Assembly (NCBI GenBank): GCA_022820485.1
Contig: JAJEFJ010000021.1
Span: forward strand, 1-64,000
Reading direction: 5' to 3'
Length of the DNA stretch: 64,000 bases
Source of the DNA: Candidatus Latescibacterota bacterium
GTDB taxonomy: Bacteria > Latescibacterota > UBA2968 > UBA8231
The translations under genes were made by a program, and so were the position numbers. The notes under the pieces are model-generated. The model was not told where the DNA came from and searched no databases. It worked only from the letters and a program-made list of their open reading frames with translations. Position 1 is the first letter of the stretch. Every line of letters begins with the position of its first letter. Shown piece after piece: positions 7,916-15,318 of this stretch.

Positions 7916-7959
7916 TTTTTCGCCGACGCGCCGTATATCCGCACTATAGCGCAATCAGC
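7903..7959 (-). pseudogene. Remnant of a sulfotransferase 3' end (copy B)
   Basis: On the minus strand this reads ADCAIVRIYGASAKNYGL plus stop TAA. The intact sulfotransferase at 59167 ends ERDAIMQICGATAKNYGL plus TAG, so 11 of 18 residues are identical, with the terminal AKNYGL exact. It lies between the small GTPase partner and the convergent oxidoreductase gene, whose stop starts at 7961. No upstream sulfotransferase sequence survives. It repeats copy A at 5155-5214 in the same orientation. Confidence 0.65.
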
Positions 7960-7960
7960 A

Positions 7961-9010
7961 TCATTGGGTGGAAGCTATGCGGTCAGATGGCGGAGAACCC
8001 ATGGGATGCGGCCCATTGGTCAGAGTGCTTCGGCGGGCGTGGTCGTACACCGCATCCTGTATTCCTAGAACGCGCACGGCCTGGTCGATATTGGGAGTAA
8101 AAGAGCGTCCATCCGCCAAAGCGGTCAGGGCTTGATCGACAATGGTCGTCATGCGCTCGCCGTGCGACAAATCCTCACTGAATTGCACGCCCTCGGTAGT
8201 GTGAACTTCGATTAGAGGCTCGCCCTCTTTGCCGTACTGCTGGAACACCATGGCGCGAGTGCCGATAAAGCGGAAGAAGTGGTCGCCGCTACGCACTCCT
8301 GACGGATAGGCGTAGCCGCTTTCAATAACGCCGGTCACCCCCCCATCCGTGCGCAGCATTCCCAAACCAATATCCTCCACTATACGACCATGAGTGGCAT
8401 TGGACATGACGGCCCCGACCACGTGTACCGTCTGCTCGCCGACGAATTGCAGGAAAGTGTCAATGCCGTGGGCCGCCTCTACGGCCCAACTGCCGCCGCC
8501 GGAAATGGCCGGGTCGTTGTGCCAAGCCGAGGGCGTCGGGTCGTAGCGCGAGGGCGGGCCGTTATTGAGGCGGCAACTATACTGGACCAAATCGCCCAGC
8601 GTGCCATCAGCTAACAGACGCTCCACCGTGGCGACGATGCGGCTGGCGCGGTTGGGCAAGGTGAGGGCGCTGAAGACCTCGTGTTTGGCCGAAGCTTCGG
8701 CTGCGGGGCGAAGCCGAGCAGCGCAATCGGCAAAGGGTTTGTCGAGCAGATAGGGAATGCGCCGATCGACGCAGGCCTGTACGTGATCCGGTATTTCAAT
8801 GTGCTTGCCAGCGACTAGGGCGGCGTCGGGCTGCACAGCGTCGAGGCACTCGCCCGCCGTGGCAAAGCCTGGGCATTGAAAAATCTCTGCAAGTTGTTGG
8901 CGCGGGCCTTCTTCCCCATCCATAACCCCGATTATATCGTGTCCCAAGGCGCGGATGGTCTGGCCGATGCCGCGGCCGTGGTGGCTGTACGACAGGATAA
9001 CTAGGCGCAT
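7961..9010 (-). CDS. Gfo/Idh/MocA-family oxidoreductase
   Basis: A 349-residue NAD(P)-dependent dehydrogenase-like protein expected to act on a sugar or polyol. The N-terminal Rossmann half starts MRLVILSYSHHGRGIGQT. LLDKPFA corresponds to the EKP motif that positions the nicotinamide, and SWAVEAAHGID fits the C-terminal substrate-domain helix with its conserved His. The ATG at 9010 overlaps the upstream SAF-domain dehydrogenase by 10 bases; an open frame continues to 9193 but would overlap that gene further without homology. The two probably form one catabolic unit, substrate unknown. Confidence 0.85.
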   Translation of the reverse strand: MRLVILSYSHHGRGIGQTIRALGHDIIGVMDGEEGPRQQLAEIFQCPGFATAGECLDAVQPDAALVAGKHIEIPDHVQACVDRRIPYLLDKPFADCAARLRPAAEASAKHEVFSALTLPNRASRIVATVERLLADGTLGDLVQYSCRLNNGPPSRYDPTPSAWHNDPAISGGGSWAVEAAHGIDTFLQFVGEQTVHVVGAVMSNATHGRIVEDIGLGMLRTDGGVTGVIESGYAYPSGVRSGDHFFRFIGTRAMVFQQYGKEGEPLIEVHTTEGVQFSEDLSHGERMTTIVDQALTALADGRSFTPNIDQAVRVLGIQDAVYDHARRSTLTNGPHPMGSPPSDRIASTQ

Positions 9011-10341
9011 AGGTCGGCCTCCTGTTGGCGACGCAAGGTGAGCAATTCGGAGTCGGGCAGTTCGACATCGTCGTAGGTGATCAGATCGTCCTCGGGGATG
9101 TCGCGGGTGAGTACGGCCCCTTGCGACAGACCTATGGGCAGCAGGTTGCCAGAGCGGGCGAGAGCGGCTTTTTCCAACAGGCCGTACGCGCAATAACCAC
9201 CCTCGCCATCGAGCACAGTGCCAGCGGCGAGGGGCTTTTTCGCTGCGGTCACGACCTCGGCGTAATGGCCGATGGGGTGCCCCGAGGTCTGGCCGTCGAG
9301 GGCGATGCGCGCCGCGCTGATGGGCATTTCGTGGCCGACCCAGTGCTGCGGGCGGTAGATCATGCCGTAACCGCTGCGCTGGCCGATAATCATGCCGATG
9401 ATTTCGCCGTACGAGCCGAGCGATTCCAAGGCAAAGGGCGTGGCCCCATCGACGACGCAGTACAGGCCTCCGCGCAGACCGCGCTCGACGGCCTGCTCAT
9501 TCTCGCCAATGATACTGACCGCCTCGACCACGCCTTCTGCGTCGAGCAGTCCGCCCTTGCTCCGATGGCACAAAATGTCGGGGATCTGGCGCAAGTCAGA
9601 CGTGGGGAAGTGCATGCCGCGCACATCGGGCACGAGACCGCTCATATTGGCCAGACAGGCCATTTCAATGGCGTGCTTAGTGCCGTCTAAAAATGAACCA
9701 AACATCTGGGCGTTGTAATCGCGGCCGGTAAAGCCGTACAGGCGCGGCACATCGTCGGGATTGGCTTTGCGGAAGGCAGTCTTAAAGCGCGTCCCCTTGC
9801 CAGCGGCTATTACCCTGAAACCGAGGGCGCGGGCCCAGTCCCACAGTTCCAAGGCGCAGGCCGGCTCATCGCCGTACGCGGCGCTGTAGAGTACGCCAGC
9901 TTGGTCGGCCAGTTTCTTCAGTTGGCTGCCGACGACTACATCGGCCTCCACCGTGACCATGACTAGGTGCTTTTTTTGCGCGATGGCATAGCGGGCATGG
10001 GCTGCCCCAGCCTCGACGTTGCCCGTGGCCTCGATAACTAGGTCAAGGCCGCTCTCCATCAGGGCGCGGGCATCGCCGGTGACGGCGTAGCGACCCGCCT
10101 CCATGGCCGCGTCAATGGCCGCGGGGTCGTCGGCTGTGTCTATCTGATCGTCGGGGATCTGGCCTCGGCCGTATGCACGCCGGGCTTTGGTTAGGTCTAA
10201 TTCGGCAATGGCGGCTAGGCGCATGCCGGGGGCGTAGGCCAGTTGTGAGGCGATCTGGGTGCCAAAGGTGCCAGCCGCAATGAGGCCGACCTGAACGGGT
10301 GTACCCCTTTGGTCGAGTTGGCGCAAGCGATGGTACAACAT
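9001..10341 (-). CDS. NAD(P)-dependent dehydrogenase with C-terminal SAF domain
   Basis: A 446-residue protein with an N-terminal homoserine-dehydrogenase-like Rossmann domain (VGLIAAGTFGTQIASQL, about residues 18-34) and a C-terminal SAF-type domain (about 370-440, LPIGLSQGAVLTRDIPEDDLITYDDV). Such proteins are often mis-annotated as flagellar FlgA-like because of the SAF domain. They more likely act in sugar-acid or tetronate metabolism, but the reaction is not established here. AAAGGA lies eight bases before the ATG at 10341. It is followed by the Gfo/Idh gene with a 10-base overlap, indicating coupled expression. Confidence 0.8.
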   Translation of the reverse strand: MLYHRLRQLDQRGTPVQVGLIAAGTFGTQIASQLAYAPGMRLAAIAELDLTKARRAYGRGQIPDDQIDTADDPAAIDAAMEAGRYAVTGDARALMESGLDLVIEATGNVEAGAAHARYAIAQKKHLVMVTVEADVVVGSQLKKLADQAGVLYSAAYGDEPACALELWDWARALGFRVIAAGKGTRFKTAFRKANPDDVPRLYGFTGRDYNAQMFGSFLDGTKHAIEMACLANMSGLVPDVRGMHFPTSDLRQIPDILCHRSKGGLLDAEGVVEAVSIIGENEQAVERGLRGGLYCVVDGATPFALESLGSYGEIIGMIIGQRSGYGMIYRPQHWVGHEMPISAARIALDGQTSGHPIGHYAEVVTAAKKPLAAGTVLDGEGGYCAYGLLEKAALARSGNLLPIGLSQGAVLTRDIPEDDLITYDDVELPDSELLTLRRQQEADLCA

Positions 10342-10415
10342 GGTCTGTCCTTTCTCAAGAAGCCGTCTTGAATACTACGACTCGGAAGGGCGACAGCCAA
10401 ATTTTCCACTTAGAC

Positions 10416-11003
10416 TCAGGGCGATGGATTGGCACCTGCCGCCCACTCAGTTTTGGCGATGCGCATATCGCAGATAGCGCGCGCTTTGCCGCCGGGCGGC
10501 TGCGGAATGTGAGCCACGACGTGGAAGCCCACTTTGGTAAACGCCGCGCGGCTACGGGGATTGTAGTCGGCAATATCACAGGCGAAGATAAAGTCGGCCT
10601 TCTCCTCGGCAAAACCAAAATCGACCAACGCGCAGATTATTTCCGTCCCCAAGCCCTTATTCCAGTATTGCTTCTCGCCAATGGACAGATCAATGCGGCG
10701 GCAGTCACTGTCGGGATGGGCCTCGATAATGCGAGACAGATTCATGGCCTGCAACCAAGCCTCGGCAATGGGCTGGCCGTCGAGTTCGGCGATAAAGCAG
10801 AAGGCAGCTTGCGAAATGCCGCCATAAATGCGCTTGATCTGGTCGAGTGTATAGGCCGTCACATCCGCGCCATCGGCGTAATACAACACATCGGGATCTT
10901 GGTTCCAGCGCAGCAAAGTGTCCCAATCGGCGTCGGTCATGGGACGCAGGTGCAGGCGGGGTGTGTGCAGGTGAACGGGGTGGGTGTTGAGGGAAGGCGG
11001 CAT
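10416..11003 (-). CDS. GNAT-family N-acetyltransferase (RimJ/RimL-like)
   Basis: A 195-residue acetyl-CoA-dependent acyltransferase. The opening LHTPRLHLRPMTDADWDTLL is typical of RimJ/RimL-type GNATs acting on protein N-termini or small amines. The acetyl-CoA pyrophosphate loop is seen as YWNKGLGTEII (about 118-128), followed by the CDIADYNPRSRAAFTKVGF segment typical of the C-terminal half. I place the start at ATG 11003; the open frame to 11219 runs through the neighbouring gene and shows no family similarity. Substrate unknown. Confidence 0.85.
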   Translation of the reverse strand: MPPSLNTHPVHLHTPRLHLRPMTDADWDTLLRWNQDPDVLYYADGADVTAYTLDQIKRIYGGISQAAFCFIAELDGQPIAEAWLQAMNLSRIIEAHPDSDCRRIDLSIGEKQYWNKGLGTEIICALVDFGFAEEKADFIFACDIADYNPRSRAAFTKVGFHVVAHIPQPPGGKARAICDMRIAKTEWAAGANPSP

Positions 11004-11041
11004 GGTGCCTGCGAAGCCCAAACGGATCGGGCTAGGCAGCT

Positions 11042-11401
11042 CTACGTCCCCGTCATTCTGTCGGCATCGGCGACGGGACGACGAAGATACTTTGGATCGG
11101 CGATAGTCCTGATCAATTGCTGAGACCACGCCTTCTGCGGATCGTTTACGTACTCCCAGAGATTTCCGGGCAGCCAGCCATTCACGGTCTGGGGGTCCAT
11201 TTCCGTAACCATGAACCACACATCATTAGGCAGTCGATCGCGAAGAATGGCACTGAGGTCCTGAGTATTAAGTCTGGAGACAAGGATGGCGGAGTACGGA
11301 AACGGCGCAATCCATGTTTGAATTCCCTCAGTGTTGTTGAGAACATCGTGCGCCTGCGCTGGTGTGCAAGGTTGGCTGAACGTAAAGAGATAGGATTTCA
11401 T
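11042..11401 (-). CDS. Small protein of unknown function, possible ferredoxin-like fold
   Basis: A 119-residue protein I cannot assign. The pattern MKSYLFTF...ILVSRLNTQDLSAIL...DVWFMVTEM...GWLPGNLWEYV suggests an alpha/beta ferredoxin-like fold of the kind in Cas2/SinR-like proteins, but no catalytic residue is certain. Its ATG overlaps the stop of the upstream membrane-protein gene by four bases (ATGA), so the two are translated together. The pairing of a small soluble protein with a two-pass membrane protein resembles some toxin-antitoxin or defence cassettes; this is speculation. Confidence 0.55.
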   Translation of the reverse strand: MKSYLFTFSQPCTPAQAHDVLNNTEGIQTWIAPFPYSAILVSRLNTQDLSAILRDRLPNDVWFMVTEMDPQTVNGWLPGNLWEYVNDPQKAWSQQLIRTIADPKYLRRPVADADRMTGT

Positions 11402-11847
11402 GATAGCTTTTCCTCATCTGTATCGATTGAGGCTGGTGGTTCATCTTCTTCCGACGACGGTCTAGGCGCATCCAGATTTTCTTCCGGGTCTTCCAGCGAA
11501 AGCTCTTCTGTGGGCATTGGATTGGGTAACTCTTTAGCTGCGATCATCCGCATCTGCTCCGTTTTGTATCGGTGCTCCTCTGACTGCAACCTGTCTGGAT
11601 CGTTCTTTGCAAAAAATGCGTAGCGGCGGTGGTAGTCAATCACGATCCCGAGGGCTGCTACCACGAACAAGACGCTGATGAGAGGAACACCTTTGATCAT
11701 AGCTATTGATCGAAAAAACCAAGCCGCAACGATAAACCCCGGGACCAGCACGATGATCGAAGGGACCAGCGGCCCCATGGCTGAGCCCCGTTTGATCAGC
11801 AGTTCTCCGACAGCCTGAAGACCTTCCAATACTCTGTGAAACGACAT
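11398..11847 (-). CDS. Two-pass membrane protein with acidic C-terminal tail
   Basis: A 149-residue protein with two adjacent hydrophobic segments (about residues 27-46 and 51-70) and a cytoplasmic tail that is basic at first (HRRYAFFAKNDPDR) and then strongly acidic (SLEDPEENLDAP, SSEEDEPPASIDTDEE). I do not recognise the family. I chose ATG 11847, just before the predicted amphipathic N-terminus; the frame remains open to 12018 but would overlap the cupin gene. It is co-translated with the 119-residue protein through a four-base overlap. Confidence 0.6.
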   Translation of the reverse strand: MSFHRVLEGLQAVGELLIKRGSAMGPLVPSIIVLVPGFIVAAWFFRSIAMIKGVPLISVLFVVAALGIVIDYHRRYAFFAKNDPDRLQSEEHRYKTEQMRMIAAKELPNPMPTEELSLEDPEENLDAPRPSSEEDEPPASIDTDEEKLS

Positions 11848-11935
11848 CTGCTCATTTCCGGCGGTCAGTTTGATTCTGAACTTAGAGTTATTCCTTTTAC
11901 AACTATATATAAGGCTATGCTCAATGGCGTCAATA

Positions 11936-12331
11936 TCACCCAGACACGGTCGCCAGCCATTTCCCCTCGACCGGATAGGCTTCGTCTTCGCCGGGCCACG
12001 GAGGCATAGTAACGGCAATCGCGGTGAGCGGCTCGTCGCCCAAGGCGCGGAACTGAAAGTGAGTGCCCAACGGAATGGTCAGGCAGACGCCCGGCTCGAC
12101 TGCCACGACTTCCTCGCGGTCGTCCTGCCGCCGCCACATTTGGCCGCGACCAGCGAGGAAAAACCAGATCTCCTCGACCGTGCGGTGGGCAACGGCCTTC
12201 GACGTCTGCCCGGGTTGGAGTTCAAAATGCGCCATGCCGCCGCCTTGCAGACCCAATAGAATGCGCACATCCGAGCCATCGGGAGCGGTCACGTCAGGGG
12301 TGGCGGGCAGTTTTTGCGTGTCGAATTTCAA
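11936..12331 (-). CDS. Cupin-domain protein
   Basis: A 131-residue single-domain cupin. Motif 1 is represented by GQTSKAVAHRTVEEIWFFLAG (first His about residue 49, Glu about 53-54) and motif 2 by PGVCLTIPLGTHFQF (His about 91), which would bind one metal ion. The rest of the sequence is a typical jelly roll. No fused domain indicates the substrate. It stands alone, transcribed away from the metallo-hydrolase gene, with 164 bases between the two starts that should hold both promoters; I see no clear consensus there. Confidence 0.8.
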   Translation of the reverse strand: MKFDTQKLPATPDVTAPDGSDVRILLGLQGGGMAHFELQPGQTSKAVAHRTVEEIWFFLAGRGQMWRRQDDREEVVAVEPGVCLTIPLGTHFQFRALGDEPLTAIAVTMPPWPGEDEAYPVEGKWLATVSG

Positions 12332-12495
12332 GGTCGGATTCTCCTAGATAGGGTTCTCGCTCTAAAAATATCACGCTCAACGGATTTCTTTCCACTATTT
12401 CCCAGAAGAAGCAGTCGTTCAAAATACTATCGTCCAGCTTGACCCCCTGCCAACAATACCCATTTATTTCTCCTATACCATTCGGAGACGATTCC

Positions 12496-13359
12496 ATGCC
12501 AAAGCTAAACATTGTCGGTGCCGGTACGCCCACCCCCACTCGCGACCGCTGGGGCACCTGTTTCATTCTCGAAATCTGCGGCCAGCGGCTGATGATCGAC
12601 TGCGGCCCCGCATCGACCTTTAAGATGCACCGCCTGGGCATCCCCTGCACCTCGGTACACAACCTGTTTTTCACCCACCTGCACTCCGACCACATCTCCG
12701 ATTATCTCTGCTTCCTGATGACGCGCTTCGACCAGTGCATCGGCACCGAGCCAGACCTGCACGTTTACGGACCGCCCCCGATCAAGCGCATCACCGACGG
12801 CATCTGGAGCCCCGACGGCCTCTTCTGGTACGACGTGATCGCCCGCACCAATCATCCCATGAGCGTCCACGCCTACCAGATGCGCGGCGGCGTGGGCGAT
12901 TCCCGGCCGGAGCCGGTAGTCCACGCAGTCGAATACGCCGAGGGAAAAGTAGCCGCCGGGGAAGGCTGGACCTGCTATGCGCGCGAGGTCAAGCACGCCC
13001 AGCCCTACATCGAATGCTACGGCTTCCGCTTTGAGACCGAAGAAGGCGTCGTCGCCTTCAGCGGCGATACCGCGCCGATCGAGTCCGTAGTCGAGCTAGC
13101 CCGGGACGCAGACCTATTCGTGATGGAGGCCGTGCATCGAGAGGAGAAAATCCAAACCTTCCCCAGCGTCATCTCCGAAACCGGCACCCTGAACGCCGGG
13201 CGCATGGCCGCCGAGGCCGGTGCCAAGCGCTTGGTAATCAACCACCAGTCCGTGACTCTCGACCCCATAGAAGAGACCACCGAGGGAATCGCCGAGGTAA
13301 AAAGCGTCTTCGACGGGCCGATGTACTGGGCGCGGGACATGATGGAAGTGGCCTGGTGA
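12496..13359 (+). CDS. MBL-fold metallo-hydrolase (RNase Z/arylsulfatase-like)
   Basis: A 287-residue metallo-beta-lactamase-fold hydrolase. The metal motif THLHSDH lies at residues 60-66, FSGDTAP near 184-190 supplies the bridging Asp, and VINHQS near 250 gives the last His. Overall it resembles the RNase Z-like subgroup that includes small-molecule hydrolases, so a metabolic ester or lactone substrate is as likely as RNA. GGAGA at 12484-12488 supports ATG 12496 over an in-frame start at 12439. It is followed by a palindromic repeat and a 2-hydroxyacid dehydrogenase on the same strand. Confidence 0.85.
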   Translation: MPKLNIVGAGTPTPTRDRWGTCFILEICGQRLMIDCGPASTFKMHRLGIPCTSVHNLFFTHLHSDHISDYLCFLMTRFDQCIGTEPDLHVYGPPPIKRITDGIWSPDGLFWYDVIARTNHPMSVHAYQMRGGVGDSRPEPVVHAVEYAEGKVAAGEGWTCYAREVKHAQPYIECYGFRFETEEGVVAFSGDTAPIESVVELARDADLFVMEAVHREEKIQTFPSVISETGTLNAGRMAAEAGAKRLVINHQSVTLDPIEETTEGIAEVKSVFDGPMYWARDMMEVAW

Positions 13360-13362
13360 AAG

Positions 13363-13390
13363 GTAGGGACAAACGATCGTTTGTCCCTAC
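13363..13390. repeat. 28-bp perfect palindromic repeat (copy 2)
   Basis: Half-site GTAGGGACAAACGA followed by its exact reverse complement, giving a 28-base perfect palindrome centred on CGATCG. It starts four bases after the metallo-hydrolase stop and ends 12 bases before the next ATG. The copy at 15291-15318 has half-site GTAGGGGCGACCGA, differing at three positions per half, and those changes are compensated in the other half. Confidence 0.85.
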
Positions 13391-13402
13391 ACCTACCTCG
13401 TC

Positions 13403-14452
13403 ATGGCACCCTTCCGCTTCGTCCGCCTCAACGCCACCCTGTACCCAGCCAACGAGCTGGAGCAATCGCTGTACGCCAAGTTCGGCATCGAACCTGAATA
13501 CGTCGAGGAAGAGGAGCCACAGGAACTCATTCGCCGACTAGCTAACTGCGACGCCGTCGCCGTCGTCTCAACCGGCTTGCCCGCAGCCGTAGTCGCATCG
13601 CTAGATCGCTGCCGCCTGATCTCCCGCCTCGGCAACGGCACCGATAAGATCGCCGTGGAAAAGGCCACGGAATGCGGTATCATCGTCTCCAATGCCCCCT
13701 TCTTCTGCGCCGAGGAAATGACCGACCACATCATGGCCATGCTGCTGTCCCTAGCCCGCCAACTGCCGAGGATGGAGCAGTTCATGCGCGCCGGCCGCTT
13801 CCGCCAAGCCCGCGTCGAGTCCACTCAGTTGCAACGGCTCTCCACCTGTGCGCTGGGAATCGTCGGCTTTGGAGCCACCGGCGAGATGGTCGCCCGCCGC
13901 GCTAGGGCCTTCGGCCTCCGGGTCTTGGCCACGCGCAGGAACCTACAGGCACCCCTACCGTCAGACTTGGAAGTCGAAATGGTGGACCTCGAAACGCTAC
14001 TAGCCGAGTCCGACTTCGTCTCCTTGCAGGTTCCCCTAAACGCGGACACCTACCACATGTTCGACGAAGAGCTGTTGCGCAAGATGAAGCCGGGATCCTA
14101 CCTCATCAACACGTCCCGAGGTGCCTTGGTAGATGAAGATGCGCTGGTGCGAGTCCTGCGGGATGGGCCACTGGCCGGCGCAGCGCTGGATACCTACGAA
14201 TGGCTCAACGTGTTCACGGACGAAGATCAAACCTTGCAGCATCCCCTCATGGAGCTAGACAACGTCCTAATGACCTCCCACGTCTCCGCCCACTCAGTGC
14301 AGTCCGGCGAAGACGTGGCACGCACTGGCGTCTGCAATCTGGCCTCCGTCCTCAAGGGCCACTGGCCAGCGCCGGAAAACATCGTCAACCGAGGTGTAGT
14401 GCCGAGGTATCCGCTAAAACCGCACGATGCGGAACTGTACGCCAGCGCGTAA
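13403..14452 (+). CDS. D-isomer-specific 2-hydroxyacid dehydrogenase
   Basis: A 349-residue NAD-dependent dehydrogenase that should interconvert a 2-keto acid and a D-2-hydroxy acid. The nucleotide-binding motif GIVGFGATGEMVARRARAFG lies at about 152-171. INTSRGALVDEDAL (about 234-247) carries the catalytic Arg region, and the catalytic His is in MTSHVSAHS near 293, where TPH is more usual. No good ribosome site precedes ATG 13403; a palindromic repeat sits directly upstream. It lies between a metallo-hydrolase and a phosphodiesterase, perhaps one catabolic group. Confidence 0.88.
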   Translation: MAPFRFVRLNATLYPANELEQSLYAKFGIEPEYVEEEEPQELIRRLANCDAVAVVSTGLPAAVVASLDRCRLISRLGNGTDKIAVEKATECGIIVSNAPFFCAEEMTDHIMAMLLSLARQLPRMEQFMRAGRFRQARVESTQLQRLSTCALGIVGFGATGEMVARRARAFGLRVLATRRNLQAPLPSDLEVEMVDLETLLAESDFVSLQVPLNADTYHMFDEELLRKMKPGSYLINTSRGALVDEDALVRVLRDGPLAGAALDTYEWLNVFTDEDQTLQHPLMELDNVLMTSHVSAHSVQSGEDVARTGVCNLASVLKGHWPAPENIVNRGVVPRYPLKPHDAELYASA

Positions 14453-14485
14453 TCGCATCAGTATCCCCCCAAAGAAAGGAATCCC

Positions 14486-15268
14486 ATGCACGTCATCCTC
14501 TTTGTCCTCGACGGACTGCGGCCCGACGGCTTGCAACAGGCCTCCACCCCCCACGTCGATCGCTTGATCAGCCAAGGTGCCTGCACCTATACAGCCCGCA
14601 CCGTCATGCCCTCATCTACCTTGCCCTGCCACACCTCCATGTTTCGCGGCGTGCCCCCACAACGGCACGGCATCCTCACCAACACTTGGGTGCCCCAAGT
14701 AAGACCCATACCCAGCCTCGTTGACGTGCTGCACCAAGCTGGCAAACGCACAGCCTTCTTCTACAATTGGGAGCAACTGCGCGATCTGGCCGACCCAGGC
14801 TCGCTGGATCGCTCGTATTATATGAACAATTGCCACGAGCCAAACGGCGATGAGGAATTGGCCAGCTTGGCCGCGGCGACGCTGCGGGAATGGACGCCCG
14901 ATTTCGCCTTTGTCTATCTAGGCTGCACTGATATAGCCGGCCACGACCACGGCTGGATGTCGGCCGAATATCTGGCCACTATTGGACGGGCCGATACAGC
15001 CATTGGCGCGGTGCTGGAGGCAGTCAACCAAGAAGAGACCGTGGCCATCGTCACCAGCGACCACGGAGGACACGAGCGCACCCACGGCACGGAAATGGAC
15101 GAGGACATGACCATTCCGTGGGTAATCTCCGGTCCTGCGATATCCCCCGGACAGAGCTTACAGGAGCCAGTGAGCATCATCGACAACCCTACTACTATTG
15201 CCACTTTGCTCGAAGTGGCTCCGGCAGAGGATTGGGCCGGACAAGTGGTGCGGGAAGCCCTCGCATAG
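14486..15268 (+). CDS. Alkaline-phosphatase-superfamily phosphodiesterase
   Basis: A 260-residue protein of the type I phosphodiesterase / nucleotide pyrophosphatase branch. The first metal site is VLDGLRPDGL (Asp9), the Thr nucleophile lies in MPSSTLPCHTSMF near residue 38, and later metal ligands appear in GCTDIAGHDHGW and TSDHGGHERTHG. No signal peptide, so it is probably cytoplasmic. It is shorter than most members, lacking large insertions. AAAGGAA precedes ATG 14486. A palindromic repeat follows the gene and separates it from the convergent propeller gene. Confidence 0.85.
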   Translation: MHVILFVLDGLRPDGLQQASTPHVDRLISQGACTYTARTVMPSSTLPCHTSMFRGVPPQRHGILTNTWVPQVRPIPSLVDVLHQAGKRTAFFYNWEQLRDLADPGSLDRSYYMNNCHEPNGDEELASLAAATLREWTPDFAFVYLGCTDIAGHDHGWMSAEYLATIGRADTAIGAVLEAVNQEETVAIVTSDHGGHERTHGTEMDEDMTIPWVISGPAISPGQSLQEPVSIIDNPTTIATLLEVAPAEDWAGQVVREALA

Positions 15269-15290
15269 CGAACCCATTGCCCAGATAATC

Positions 15291-15318
15291 GTAGGGGCGA
15301 CCGATCGGTCGCCCCTAC
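15291..15318. repeat. 28-bp perfect palindromic repeat (copy 3)
   Basis: Half-site GTAGGGGCGACCGA plus its exact reverse complement. It lies between two convergent genes, and its last bases (CTA at 15315-15317) form the stop codon of the minus-strand propeller gene. As RNA it would fold into a long hairpin in both directions, but there is no T-tract. The position suits a bidirectional barrier or a mobile REP/MITE-like unit. Confidence 0.85.

Noticed and set aside
9025-9690. 221-codon plus-strand frame opposite the SAF-domain dehydrogenase
   Set aside because: Antisense shadow of a clear enzyme gene.
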